Positions 35,419-45,302 are shown, counted from the stretch's first letter. The stretch is DNA of 64,000 bases from JAHDCJ01 sp039028895 (GCA_039028895.1 JBCCHF010000031.1:1-64000); one strand, 5' to 3'. Program-made: numbers and translations. The notes: generated by a model from the letters alone, not told the origin.

Positions 35419-35895
35419 CTAGTTTTGTTTTACTGAATCGTAGATGTGCTCTGCTTCTTCGAGCGATAACTGGCTCATCATATCAGCTTGAAACTGGTAT
35501 TGTTTATCGCCTCTGACCATTAAATATCTGAAGTCATAGTTAACCATTGAATCTACTTTATTTTCAAAGATGAAGCCGTTATCTTCTTCTTTGACCAACC
35601 GGGAAAAAAAGATCTCCTCACGAGCAGATTTCAGCGCATCAGATTTGATCGCTGACATATTGGTTGTAAGCGCATCAGTCATTAATATTTGTAAGGCGTA
35701 GTCTCCTTTTTTAACCGTAACATCCTGGTAAAGTCCTACAGAACTCTTTTTAACATCTGCACTATCAGGAGCCATGATGGTAACAGGAACTCCATATTCC
35801 AATAAATCGAGAGGAACCAAATCAGCCTTTTCAGGTTTTGTACTACAGGAAGACAGAATTACAAGCAACAATATCAGTGAACCAACGTTTTTCAT
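35419..35895 (-). CDS. Lipoprotein of unknown function
   Basis: A 158-residue protein with a lipoprotein signal (LSSC, Cys17). The mature part is a single small alpha/beta domain with GVPVTIMAPDSADVKKS and a C-terminal helix. No family recognised. On the minus strand TATTTTTG (35957-35950) could be its -7 element. It is convergent with the coiled-coil gene pair, 37 nt apart. Confidence 0.72.
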   Translation of the reverse strand: MKNVGSLILLLVILSSCSTKPEKADLVPLDLLEYGVPVTIMAPDSADVKKSSVGLYQDVTVKKGDYALQILMTDALTTNMSAIKSDALKSAREEIFFSRLVKEEDNGFIFENKVDSMVNYDFRYLMVRGDKQYQFQADMMSQLSLEEAEHIYDSVKQN

Positions 35896-36020
35896 GAAAT
35901 TGGATTAAAAATTTTAAGGTAATAAAAAGGAATTGCCTTATCCTTGCCACAAAAATAGAAGAAATTAGGGATAAACGGTACATATGGATATTACTTGGCA
36001 TCGGAGCGGTTTTAACCCGC

Positions 36021-37058
36021 ATGTTTTTTAATGCCTTTCCAGGAATAACAGAGGCGGTATATTACAAAGGTCTTTTTGTTGTAATCCGCTATTGCCTTGA
36101 CTATACCATTTGCCTTTTGCCGATTCCCCTGTTCTATTTACTTGCCTTATGCCTGATCTACCTTGGTTTCCGATCTATTAAAAAAGCATGGGAAAAACGG
36201 AATATTGGAACCCGCATTCAAAAAATTAAAAATTCAGCGCTGACGACAGGGGCTGTTTTAGGTGGCATAATCTTCCTTTTCTTATTCTTGTGGGGTTTCA
36301 ATTACGCTCGTCTCTCAATAGAATCACAGCTTGAAATTTCACCCAGACCACTTGATTCACTGGAAGTCAAAAATGAAGTCGACTATTACACAAAACTGGC
36401 CGCCCAAGCCCGAAAAGAAATCGAAGGATTGGACACAATAGCCATCACAAAAGCTTTTTTGCCCAAGGCTATGGAAAAAAAGGTTAGAAAGGACCTGGAA
36501 AAAGCATTGAATGAGCTTGGCTTCCCGACACACGGCAGGGTAAGAGGACGAATGCTTTTTCCGGAAGGTATATTAATGACATTCGGTGTGGCAGGCGTTT
36601 ACATCCCTTTCATTGGCGAAGGTCACGTTGATGCAGGCCTGCACCCTATTACACACCCCTATACAATGGCACATGAAATGGCGCATGGATATGGGTTTAC
36701 GGATGAGGGCACCTGTAATTTCCTGGCTTTCCTCGCTTGTTCTCAATCTGAGGACCCTGTGATTCGATATTCAGGGTATCTATCTCATACCAGGGATGTC
36801 TTGGTTGCATATAGGCGCGTTATCAGCGACCAATATCCAGAATTTAGGGCAACACTCGACAAAGGTGTTATCGCTGACATGAATGCCATTAACATCGCCA
36901 ATGCCCGATTTGGCCGTGATTGGATCCCCATGTATAGCATTAATAATCTTTATTTAAAGTCGCAAGGCATTTCTGAAGGAATCCTCAGCTATAGCAGAGT
37001 GGTTTTATTGGTCAAAGCATTTAGGGAAAAGAACCAAAAGCCAGGAATTGGTAAATAA
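36021..37058 (+). CDS. DUF3810-type membrane metalloprotease-like protein; start uncertain
   Basis: At least 345 residues. Two membrane helices (about 30-52 and 72-96), then a soluble domain with HEMAH (about 218-222), a zincin HExxH motif, followed by GYGFTDEGTCNFLAF. Matches the DUF3810 family, whose substrate is unknown. The ATG at 36021 is probably not the real start: the frame is open upstream from 35898 and translates into another membrane helix (KRYIWILLGIGAVLTR) joined to MFFNAFPG. No ATG, GTG or TTG exists in that stretch; ATT at 35964 is the most likely initiator. Confidence 0.8.
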   Translation: MFFNAFPGITEAVYYKGLFVVIRYCLDYTICLLPIPLFYLLALCLIYLGFRSIKKAWEKRNIGTRIQKIKNSALTTGAVLGGIIFLFLFLWGFNYARLSIESQLEISPRPLDSLEVKNEVDYYTKLAAQARKEIEGLDTIAITKAFLPKAMEKKVRKDLEKALNELGFPTHGRVRGRMLFPEGILMTFGVAGVYIPFIGEGHVDAGLHPITHPYTMAHEMAHGYGFTDEGTCNFLAFLACSQSEDPVIRYSGYLSHTRDVLVAYRRVISDQYPEFRATLDKGVIADMNAINIANARFGRDWIPMYSINNLYLKSQGISEGILSYSRVVLLVKAFREKNQKPGIGK

Positions 37059-37164
37059 GCTTTTTGTCGTTTGCCTGTCTGAAAAACGAAATTCCAATGA
37101 CAGAATAGTCCCGACAATCCACTATTTTTACAGTCCCCCTCTTAAATTGCTCAACTTCCGTTTT

Positions 37165-40100
37165 ATGAAATACCGTCTACTCTCTTGCTTGCCATGCTTG
37201 CTATTTTTCGCCCTGTACCTTAACACTGCCTTTGCTCAAGGTCAGACATTGTGGACTGATATCGATGAGCAAAACCTAAAACAAAATGAATCAAGGGTCA
37301 TCGTCCCACTAGCCTATAGGACCGTCAAATTATCGCATGACCTTTTCACAAAAGCTGTTGCAGATGCTCCCTGGCAATCCGCTCAACGCAATTCGAAGAG
37401 CCAAACCTTAATTGACCTTCCAATGCCAGATGGATCAATCAGTACTTTCAGGATTTACCGATCAAGAGTTATGTCAGATGGGCTTGCCGCAAAATTCCCT
37501 CAAATCATGACCTGGGCCGGGGAGAATGTTGAAAATCCGTCAGAAATCGTAAGACTGGATAAAACTATCAAAGGTTTGCATGCCATGGTTCTTTCTCCTG
37601 AAGAAGCAGTTTTCATCGACCCTTATCATAGAAATACAATTGATGAATATATCAGTTATTACAAAAAAGACTTTGTTACCCATAAAACCTATAGTTGCGT
37701 GGTGGAAAATGCGCTGCCTGTTGACCATAGCGCTGCGCTTAAGGGCGGCGGCAATGCTTCAGTCGGTGACGAATTGCGCACCTATCGGCTTGCCGTATCG
37801 GCGACCGGGGAATACACCAACTACCATGATGGAACGGTAATAGGGGCCATGAGTGCCATAGTTACAACCATGAATCGCGTCAATGGGATATACATCCGTG
37901 ATTTCTCCGTCAACATGGAGCTTATCCCTAATAATGACCTGGTGATTTATACCGATCCAGCTACTGATCCATTCGGGCAAGGTAGCGATCTGGTTAATAA
38001 TCACAATAACTTGAACATGGTTATCGGCAGTGATAATTATGATATTGGGCATGTCTTTGATTTCGGTGGAGGCGGAGTAGCCTCTTTAGCCTCTGTTTGC
38101 AATAATAATCGCAAAGGCCGGGGATACACATCTGGCAATCCTCCTGAAGCAGATCCTTTTGACATTGATTATGTAGCTCACGAGATGGGTCATCAGTTTG
38201 CGGGTAACCATACCTTTAATTATTGTCAGGGTAGTCAGGGGCCAGTCCCTACCGAACCTGGCAGTGCAACTACAATAATGGGCTATGCAGGAATCTGCGG
38301 AGGCGATAATATACAATCCAATAGCAATGACCATTTTCATGGGGTGAATTTTGATGAAACCTATGAATTTACTGTAAATGGCAATGGTAACAATTGTGCG
38401 GTGATCACCGCTACTGGCAATACACCACCAATAGCTGATGCCGGCCAGGACGGATATTTCATTCCAGTTTTAACGCCTTTTGAAGTTGAAGGTAGCGCCG
38501 TAGATATTGACGGCGACTCCCTTACCTTTTGTTGGGAAAATATGGATATGGGGCCGGCAAGTCCGCCTAATAGTCCATCAGGAGCTACTGCCATTTTCAG
38601 ATCGTTCGCACCTTCAAATAGCCCTGTCAGAGTTTTTCCACAAATCTCCGATGTCATAAATAATTCACAGACTCAAGGCGAGATCCTACCCGCTTATAGT
38701 CGACCTATCAATCTTCGAATGACTGTAAGAGATAACTTTATTGGAGGCGGAGGCGTTCATTCAGACGATTATTCGATTGAAGCGACTGATGAAGCCGGGC
38801 CTTTCCTGGTTACAGAACCAAATACTAACGTCGTTTGGGAGGCAGGATCCTGCCAGACTATTGAATGGGACGTTGCCAATACCGATCAGATGCCTGTGAA
38901 TAGCCAATCAATGGATATTTTCCTTTCAGTAGATGGGGGTTTCACCTATCCCTATCAATTGGCTTCGGGCGTACCCAATTCAGGAAGTGCAATAGTTTCT
39001 GTGCCAGACACTTTGGGTACAATGAACAGGATAAAAGTTAAAGCAGCAGACAACGTATTTTTTGATATTTCAAATGAAAACTTTGAAATAGTAGCCGCTA
39101 CAGGCCCCGGATTTGATCTTATACAATTGCCATCTTCAGTGGAAATTTGTTCCCCGGATGAAGCAGAGTTCGAACTTTACCTTTGTCAGTTTGGCGGATT
39201 TTCTGAAGTCGTAAATTTGTCCGTTTCAGGCGCTCCGACAGGAACTTTGGTCAGTTTTTCACAGGATATGGTAAGCCTACCTGCCACAATAACCCTTACG
39301 ATTTCAAATACAGCAGCCGCTTCTAGTGGTCAATACATACTGGACATTACGGCTCAATCCACAAGCTTATCTCAGATGACACAGGTCGAGTTAATCGTAG
39401 TTAGTGGAGCCCCAACTACTGTAAATCTTATAGCTCCTCCTGACCAGGCTATGGATGTTTCGAGAGTGGTTACATTGGATTGGAATATGGCACCTGATGC
39501 AACAATTTATGCCTTACAGATCTCTGAAGTCAGCGATTTTTCAACGGTGTTGTATGAGTCTACCAATCTGAATGGTACCGAATTCGAGCCTCCATCGGGT
39601 TTATTGCAGGGCAACACAACTTATTACTGGCGAATCAGACCGTCAAATAACAGTTGCGGTGAAGGCTTATGGTCTGCCCCATATGAGTTTACAACTGAAC
39701 AGGTCTTTTGTATTCAATACATGTCAACGGAGGTACCTCGAATAATATTGGAAGATGGCACACCACAGGCCATTTCAAGAATTCCGATTTTCGATAATTT
39801 CACAATAGAAGATATCAATGTCATTGGATTAGAAGGCACACATTCAAGGTTCGAAGATCTGGAGTTTATTTTGCTGGCACCATCCCTTGACGAAATTGAG
39901 TTAATCCCCCAGATTTGTAATGGTGCTATCAACTTTAGCTTAAATCTCGATGATGAAGCAGCAGGGCAATTAGCCTGTCCTGTAGATAATGGTGCAAACT
40001 ACCAGCCATCTGGCGAACTTTCTATGCTTAACAATCAAACCAGTACCGGCTTCTGGACATTAATGATCAATGACCTGGCAGATGGTGAAGGTGGTGTATT

Positions 40101-40431
40101 AGAGGCATGGGGATTAGAGCTCTGCCAATCTGATTTGGTGCCCATAGAGAATTTACTGAACGAAGGTGAATCAATAAATATATTCCCTAATCCAACCAAT
40201 GGGGAAATAAGCATTAAAGTCATTTCAGAGCAATCAAGAGAGCTGGAACTAGTCATCACAGATGTCTTAGGCAGAGTGTTATTCAGTAAAAAGCAGATTC
40301 AAATTCATTCAGGTGACAATGAAACTTTCCGTTATCATATTTCAGAATTGGTGAATGGCGTTTATCTTGCCAAAATTACAGATGCTTCCGGAGCGATCTT
40401 GCATACTGAAAAAATTTCAGTTATGAATTAA
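37165..40431 (+). CDS. T9SS-secreted reprolysin-like (M12B) metalloprotease with P domain
   Basis: Start placed at ATG 37165, which opens a clear signal peptide (RLLSCLPCLLFFALYLNTAFAQ); this gives 1088 residues. A propeptide (to about 215) is followed by a metallopeptidase domain with HEMGHQFAGNH (339-349), the zinc motif HExxHxxGxxH. Beta domains come next, including a fibronectin-like unit (about 750-845), then a P/Homo B domain (about 848-990; FTIEDINVIGLEGTHSRFEDLEF) and a T9SS sorting domain (about 1003-1088, NIFPNPTNGE to EKISVMN). An extracellular protease that degrades proteins outside the cell is well supported. Confidence 0.93.
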   Translation: MKYRLLSCLPCLLFFALYLNTAFAQGQTLWTDIDEQNLKQNESRVIVPLAYRTVKLSHDLFTKAVADAPWQSAQRNSKSQTLIDLPMPDGSISTFRIYRSRVMSDGLAAKFPQIMTWAGENVENPSEIVRLDKTIKGLHAMVLSPEEAVFIDPYHRNTIDEYISYYKKDFVTHKTYSCVVENALPVDHSAALKGGGNASVGDELRTYRLAVSATGEYTNYHDGTVIGAMSAIVTTMNRVNGIYIRDFSVNMELIPNNDLVIYTDPATDPFGQGSDLVNNHNNLNMVIGSDNYDIGHVFDFGGGGVASLASVCNNNRKGRGYTSGNPPEADPFDIDYVAHEMGHQFAGNHTFNYCQGSQGPVPTEPGSATTIMGYAGICGGDNIQSNSNDHFHGVNFDETYEFTVNGNGNNCAVITATGNTPPIADAGQDGYFIPVLTPFEVEGSAVDIDGDSLTFCWENMDMGPASPPNSPSGATAIFRSFAPSNSPVRVFPQISDVINNSQTQGEILPAYSRPINLRMTVRDNFIGGGGVHSDDYSIEATDEAGPFLVTEPNTNVVWEAGSCQTIEWDVANTDQMPVNSQSMDIFLSVDGGFTYPYQLASGVPNSGSAIVSVPDTLGTMNRIKVKAADNVFFDISNENFEIVAATGPGFDLIQLPSSVEICSPDEAEFELYLCQFGGFSEVVNLSVSGAPTGTLVSFSQDMVSLPATITLTISNTAAASSGQYILDITAQSTSLSQMTQVELIVVSGAPTTVNLIAPPDQAMDVSRVVTLDWNMAPDATIYALQISEVSDFSTVLYESTNLNGTEFEPPSGLLQGNTTYYWRIRPSNNSCGEGLWSAPYEFTTEQVFCIQYMSTEVPRIILEDGTPQAISRIPIFDNFTIEDINVIGLEGTHSRFEDLEFILLAPSLDEIELIPQICNGAINFSLNLDDEAAGQLACPVDNGANYQPSGELSMLNNQTSTGFWTLMINDLADGEGGVLEAWGLELCQSDLVPIENLLNEGESINIFPNPTNGEISIKVISEQSRELELVITDVLGRVLFSKKQIQIHSGDNETFRYHISELVNGVYLAKITDASGAILHTEKISVMN

Positions 40432-40612
40432 TTCGATTTTCCTGAAAGTCGTATTATAAAATTTAAAAATTTTAAAAAAAATCGATTTTCTATTAATTGA
40501 TATTCAATTTTTTGTTGATATTCTTTGATGATCCAACAATTGTAGCGGTTCATTTTAGCACTTGATTATCAATAGAGAATAATATATAATTTTCCCTAAT
40601 GAATTTCTTGAC

Positions 40613-40644
40613 TTTTGGAAACCATACCATTTTTCCTACCTTTA
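40613..40644 (+). promoter_or_regulatory. Bacteroidota-type promoter for the HNH-like gene
   Basis: TTTTG (40613-40617) is followed after 19 nt by TACCTTTA (40637-40644), matching the -7 consensus at seven of eight positions. Transcription would begin near 40651, just before an inverted repeat. Confidence 0.55.
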
Positions 40645-40660
40645 AGGCAAAACCCAATTG

Positions 40661-40683
40661 ATGGCTACCTCATAGGTAACCAT
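40661..40683. promoter_or_regulatory. Inverted repeat in the leader of the HNH-like gene
   Basis: ATGGCTACCT (40661-40670) and AGGTAACCAT (40674-40683) pair with one mismatch around CAT. It lies between the predicted transcription start and the ATG at 40704, so it may be an operator or an RNA hairpin controlling this gene. The rest of the 272-nt gap upstream is AT-rich with no other structure that I can support. Confidence 0.45.
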
Positions 40684-40703
40684 ATACGCTAATAGACCCC
40701 CTA

Positions 40704-41267
40704 ATGAGTAAGCAGTACGCTATTGAAAACTACTGGAATGAGCGGTGGGCCCCTATTGATTTTGGTAAAAAATGTAAAAACCGGCACTATGAGGTGTCTA
40801 ACTTTGGCAGGATAAAATCTGTTGAAGGGGACTCTGGTTTTGAAAAATTACTAAAAGGGTCAACCAGTAAGAATGGCTTTAAAATGCTCAATGTACGCTT
40901 TGAAGATGGTTCCCGCGGCGGGAAATACATCCACAAAGTAATCGCCGAAATGTTTCTTGACCGACCAAGCTCAGATTACGACATTGTCATCCATAAGGAT
41001 TTCGACAAAGAGAACAATCATGTTAAAAATCTGGGTTGGGTTACTAAAGAAGAATGGATCGTTCATCTCAACAAGAATCCCCGATTCATCGAAGCCCGAC
41101 AGAATCAAAAACACAAGTTGACAGAATCTGATGTAAAAATGATTAAACGAATGCTCCTGCGTGGCAAGCAGAAACGCTCCACAATTGCCAGGAAATTCGA
41201 TATTTCAGTTACACAGGTTAAGCGAATTGAACGTGGCGAAAATTGGAAAGACGTAGAAGCTTATTAA
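40704..41267 (+). CDS. NUMOD4/HNH-type protein with helix-turn-helix tail
   Basis: A 187-residue protein: a NUMOD4 motif (about 14-38, WAPIDF then HYEVSNFGRIKS), an HNH_3-like core (about 75-115, KYIHKVIAEMFL and VIHKDFDKENNHVKNLGWVT) and a C-terminal helix-turn-helix (about 138-182, STIARKFDISVTQVKRIERGENW). This combination is known from homing endonucleases. The gene is freestanding, is not inside an intron or intein that I can see, and may be either a selfish nuclease or a domesticated DNA-binding regulator. Confidence 0.8.
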   Translation: MSKQYAIENYWNERWAPIDFGKKCKNRHYEVSNFGRIKSVEGDSGFEKLLKGSTSKNGFKMLNVRFEDGSRGGKYIHKVIAEMFLDRPSSDYDIVIHKDFDKENNHVKNLGWVTKEEWIVHLNKNPRFIEARQNQKHKLTESDVKMIKRMLLRGKQKRSTIARKFDISVTQVKRIERGENWKDVEAY

Positions 41268-41305
41268 GCCTTGCCGTCTAACCGATTGAGCAACCAGGCC
41301 TTAAC

Positions 41306-41980
41306 TTATTTTAGTGAATCGAGATTTCCCCTGGCCAATAAGTAGCCGGGAAATATCTGAAGTGCTTGTTTGAAAAGTGCTTCAGCCTCCACCCTATTAC
41401 CTGAATCTTTCGCAAGTACGCCCTGTAGATTAATTACCGCTGCTTTGAGGGGGACACTCTGGTTCTGGTTGTTAAATCTGAGTTCAACCATTTTCGAATC
41501 AATGTCCTGATGGGCTAACAACTTTTTTGCAGTGTCAGCACATTCCCCTACCCTTTCCAGATTGTATTGTACATTGGCCACTTCGTATAAATGATAAATA
41601 TCACCTGTGTTTTTATAAAGAGATTCAAATTGAGAAAGCGCAGCTTTGTCGTTGCCAACTGCCCTGTAAGCATTTGCCACAAGTGCCATAACCTTGGCGT
41701 CATTAGGATTGGTTTCAAGTATTTCTTCTGCCAGTAGAATGGTTTGAGGAAAAGCCTTGCGCGCAAAGTATAACCTCACTAAAGTATCACGCCAGGATGT
41801 TTCTGCCGGGAAATAAACCATCATGTCATGCGCTGCCTGGGTAGCTATAGACAAGTCAGCATACTTGATGGCCATGTGGTAACGTGCTTCTAGCTTTTCC
41901 TTCTGCTGGGTATCTGATGAAAGGCACCCGCAAAAAGCGAGGACTGCCACAAGGATTACAAATTTTGTTTGAATTGTCAT
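41306..41980 (-). CDS. TPR-containing lipoprotein
   Basis: A 224-residue lipoprotein (lipobox near Cys17/Cys19, LAFCGC) with four or more TPR-like units (for example AKVMALVANAYRAVGNDKAALSQFESLY and NRVEAEALFKQALQIFPGYLLA). Likely a protein-protein adaptor in the periplasm or on the outer membrane. TATCTTTG on the minus strand (42009-42002) is a possible -7 element 22 nt upstream. It converges on the HNH-like gene. Confidence 0.78.
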   Translation of the reverse strand: MTIQTKFVILVAVLAFCGCLSSDTQQKEKLEARYHMAIKYADLSIATQAAHDMMVYFPAETSWRDTLVRLYFARKAFPQTILLAEEILETNPNDAKVMALVANAYRAVGNDKAALSQFESLYKNTGDIYHLYEVANVQYNLERVGECADTAKKLLAHQDIDSKMVELRFNNQNQSVPLKAAVINLQGVLAKDSGNRVEAEALFKQALQIFPGYLLARGNLDSLK

Positions 41981-42047
41981 TGCAAGATAATTTTCACGAT
42001 CAAAGATATGGATTGTCCTGTGAAAGTGGAGGATTAAAAATCCTTGC

Positions 42048-42077
42048 TTTGTATTGAGTTATTATTTAGTACTTTTG
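42048..42077 (+). promoter_or_regulatory. Bacteroidota-type promoter for the M16 peptidase gene
   Basis: TTTG (42048-42051) is followed after 18 nt by TACTTTTG (42070-42077), a full match to the consensus. It leaves a leader of about 115 nt before the ATG at 42199. Confidence 0.6.
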
Positions 42078-42198
42078 TACACACTATATTTTCAGGCATT
42101 TACATTCTATTTTCCGAGATTTCTCTCTGGAGTTTTCCAAAAACACTCTTCCACTGGTTCTTTTTAACCAAAAACCCATTTTAATAAAATTTTCCGCT

Positions 42199-45054
42199 AT
42201 GAAAAAAAACATTTTTTGGATAGGTCTTATCCTTTCCTGCGCTGTTTTCATGTTCTCATGTGAAACAACAAACAATTCGACTTCAAATGCAGAACTGAAG
42301 ATTGATTATGAAAAATATACCCTTGATAATGGATTAGACATAATCCTGCACAAAGATGATTCTGATCCGATCGTTGCGGTTGGTATTATGTTTCATGTAG
42401 GGTCTAATCGAGAAAAACCAGGTCGTACCGGGTTTGCACATTTCTTCGAGCATATGCTCTTCCAGGCTTCCGAGAACGTGGGCAAAGGAAATTTTTTCAA
42501 GATCATCGAAGATTTGGGGGGAGATTTTAACGGAGGTACCTGGAATGATGGGACGGTATATTACGAGGTTATACCTAAGGATGCATTGGAAAAAATCCTT
42601 TGGATGGAAAGTGACAGAATGGGTTTTATGATCAATACCGTTACAACTGCTGTTCTTGAAAATGAAAAACAAGTTGTAAAAAACGAAAAACGTCAACGTG
42701 TTGACAACCAGCCATACGGACATACCAATTATGTTATCGACAAAACGATGTTCCCGGAAGATCATCCATACAACTGGCAGGTCATTGGTAGTCTCGAAGA
42801 TTTACAGAATGCCACTATAGAAGATGTAAAAGAGTTTTACGAAAAATGGTACGGCCCAAATAACGCCACAATGGTGATTGCAGGTGACTTCGATACCGAA
42901 GAAACCAAAGCCATGATCGAAAAATACTTTGGTGAGATTCCTTCAAAGGCAGAAGTTGAGAAAATCCAGGCGAGAGCTGGTGCAGTAAGTGAAACCGTTA
43001 AGCTCATGCACGAAGACAACTTTGCCAAATTACCAGAGCTCAATCTTATCTGGCCAACCGTTGAAGATGGCCATCCTGATATGTATGCACTCGATTACCT
43101 TGGAGAAATTCTTTCACAAGGAAAAAGGGCACCACTCTATAAAGAGATCGTAGAAAACAAGAAACTGGCTCCTTCCACCAGTTCGTACAACCGGGTCAGG
43201 GAAATTGCAGGTCATTTCCAGGTCAGGGTAAGGGCTAATGACGGTGCTGACCTTGACGACGTTCATTCAGGTGTGTTCGAAGCTATGAAAAACTTCGAAG
43301 CCAATGGAATTGATGACAAGGATATGGAACGCATCAAAAACTCACAGGAAAAAAACTTTTATAGCCAGATTTCCTCCATACTTGGAAAGTCATTCCAGTT
43401 AGCAGCCTACAACGAGTTCAGAGGAGATCCGGGAGGGCTTTCTGAAGAGATCAAACGGATCCTTGCTGTTACCAAAGACGATGTCAGGAGGGTTTACAAC
43501 ACCTACATCAAAGACAAACCTTACATTGCGACAAGCTTCGTTCCCAGAGGTATGAATGAACTCGCACTTGAAGGATCAATAAAGGCGGAAGTGGTTGAAG
43601 AACCTATTGTACAGGGTGCAGAAGAAGCGCCAATGGATGAGACTGCAGGAGATTATGAAAAAACACCGTCCAAAATTGACAGGACGGTTGTACCTGAACT
43701 CGGTGCTCCTCCTGTACTGAATTCGCCTGATATCTGGACTGAAAATATGGTCAATGGACTGGCAGTTTATGGCATTGAAAATAACGAGCTACCATTGGTG
43801 GAGTTCAGTCTTCGCATTAAAGGTGGTATGTTGATGGATGATCCGGCAAAGGTAGGCGTAGCTAACCTCATGACAGATGTCATGATGGAAGGGACCAAAA
43901 ACAAAACACCTGAGGAATTGGAAGATGCCATCGGTCAGTTAGGTGCTACTATCAACATGTACACTGCTAACGAACATATTACCATTAATGGAAGCTGCCT
44001 GGTAAGGAATTATGAAAAAACCATGGCCCTGATGGAAGAAATTCTCCTGGAACCTCGCTGGGATGAAAAAGAATTTGACAGGATTAAATCCAAAACCAAA
44101 ACTTCTATTCAACAACGGTCAGCGCAACCGAACAGGGTGGCATCCAATGTCTTTAATAAACTCATATATGGTGAAGATCATATCCTTTCCAACGATACTT
44201 ACGGGAGTATTGAAACCGTAGAATCCATCACTCTTGATGACTTAAAAGCATTCTATGAGAACAACTATTCTCCATCGGTTTCAAGTTTCCATATTGTTGG
44301 TGCTGTAAATAAAGACCAGGTCATGAATTCACTTACATCAATAGGGGAAAAATGGACCAAAAAAGACGTTAAGGTCCCTGAGTTCAAGTCACTGGAAGAT
44401 CCTGGACAACCTTCAATTTATTTTGTAGATATTCCAGACTCAAAACAATCAGTAGTCCAGATCGGAAAACCTGCTCCTGCTGGAAATGATGAAAATTTCT
44501 ATGCTGCCACTGTTGTCAACCAACGCCTTGGTTCCGGGCCATCAGCCCGTTTGTTCCAGCAATTGAGAGAAGAAAGAGGCTACACTTATGGTGCCTATTC
44601 ATTTATCCCACGTCGTATGAATGAATCCACTTTCATTGCTGCTTCATCTGTCAGATCAAATGTTACACTGGAGTCAGTACAATTATTCAAGGAAATTCTT
44701 GAAGGTTATAAAGAGGGTTACACTGCAGAAGATCTGGAGAAAACAAAAAGCAAGTTGATCAAAGGAAATGCCCTTGCATTCGAAACGTTGAATGACAAAA
44801 TGGGCATCCTGCAAAATATCAGCACCTACGACCTTCCAATGGATTACATGAAAAAGGAAGAAAAGGTGGTACAGGAATTGACGTTGGATAATGCCAAAGC
44901 ATTAATCGGAAATTATATTGATCCGTCAAAAATGATCTACGTAGTTGTAGGTGATGCCAAAACTCAGTTTGAAAGACTTAAAGAAGCTGGCCTAGGTGAT
45001 CCTGTTTTATTGGATAAAGAAGCCAAGGAAGTAGATACCAATGTTTTAAACTAG
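42199..45054 (+). CDS. M16 insulinase-type zinc peptidase, lipoprotein
   Basis: The 951-residue product is a two-domain-pair M16 protein. It starts with a lipoprotein signal (MFSC, Cys21). The N-terminal half carries the inverted zinc motif HFFEH (81-85) with the third ligand in ENEKQVVKNEK. A linker rich in Glu/Pro (about 470-495) joins it to a second half (about 500-945) that keeps the fold but lacks HxxEH. It keeps the RERGYTYGAYS arginine/tyrosine motif typical of the non-catalytic half. Such proteins digest peptides in the periplasm. A strong terminator follows. Confidence 0.93.
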   Translation: MKKNIFWIGLILSCAVFMFSCETTNNSTSNAELKIDYEKYTLDNGLDIILHKDDSDPIVAVGIMFHVGSNREKPGRTGFAHFFEHMLFQASENVGKGNFFKIIEDLGGDFNGGTWNDGTVYYEVIPKDALEKILWMESDRMGFMINTVTTAVLENEKQVVKNEKRQRVDNQPYGHTNYVIDKTMFPEDHPYNWQVIGSLEDLQNATIEDVKEFYEKWYGPNNATMVIAGDFDTEETKAMIEKYFGEIPSKAEVEKIQARAGAVSETVKLMHEDNFAKLPELNLIWPTVEDGHPDMYALDYLGEILSQGKRAPLYKEIVENKKLAPSTSSYNRVREIAGHFQVRVRANDGADLDDVHSGVFEAMKNFEANGIDDKDMERIKNSQEKNFYSQISSILGKSFQLAAYNEFRGDPGGLSEEIKRILAVTKDDVRRVYNTYIKDKPYIATSFVPRGMNELALEGSIKAEVVEEPIVQGAEEAPMDETAGDYEKTPSKIDRTVVPELGAPPVLNSPDIWTENMVNGLAVYGIENNELPLVEFSLRIKGGMLMDDPAKVGVANLMTDVMMEGTKNKTPEELEDAIGQLGATINMYTANEHITINGSCLVRNYEKTMALMEEILLEPRWDEKEFDRIKSKTKTSIQQRSAQPNRVASNVFNKLIYGEDHILSNDTYGSIETVESITLDDLKAFYENNYSPSVSSFHIVGAVNKDQVMNSLTSIGEKWTKKDVKVPEFKSLEDPGQPSIYFVDIPDSKQSVVQIGKPAPAGNDENFYAATVVNQRLGSGPSARLFQQLREERGYTYGAYSFIPRRMNESTFIAASSVRSNVTLESVQLFKEILEGYKEGYTAEDLEKTKSKLIKGNALAFETLNDKMGILQNISTYDLPMDYMKKEEKVVQELTLDNAKALIGNYIDPSKMIYVVVGDAKTQFERLKEAGLGDPVLLDKEAKEVDTNVLN

Positions 45055-45076
45055 TTTTAACATCCAAAAAACTAGG

Positions 45077-45112
45077 AGTCATTCCGATTTCGTATCGGGA
45101 TGGCTTTTTTTA
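45077..45112 (+). terminator. Rho-independent terminator after the M16 peptidase gene
   Basis: AGTCATTCCGAT (45077-45088) pairs over 12 bp (two G-U pairs) with ATCGGGATGGCT (45094-45105) around TTCGT, followed by a T tract. Confidence 0.92.
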
Positions 45113-45302
45113 TGGAATATGACAGGTTCTATGGTGAAAGGAAAAGTGGTCATAACCAAAAAAAAATAAATTGATATTTAAATTTATCTAAAAGGTTGCT
45201 CAATAAACTTTATATTCGACTATTCAATGGTCAGAACATACTTAGTGGTTACCCAAAAGAATTAACCTGTAAAAACGTTTTTGCATTTTTACTTGAAGCT
45301 TA

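Noticed and set aside
37048..37164. Extension of the reprolysin-like protease upstream of its signal peptide
   Set aside because: The signal peptide starts at 37165; the extension is charged and overlaps the previous gene.
40450..40520. AT-rich stretch with short palindromes as a possible origin or mobile-element end
   Set aside because: No DnaA-box cluster, target-site duplication or transposase; only low-complexity AT sequence.
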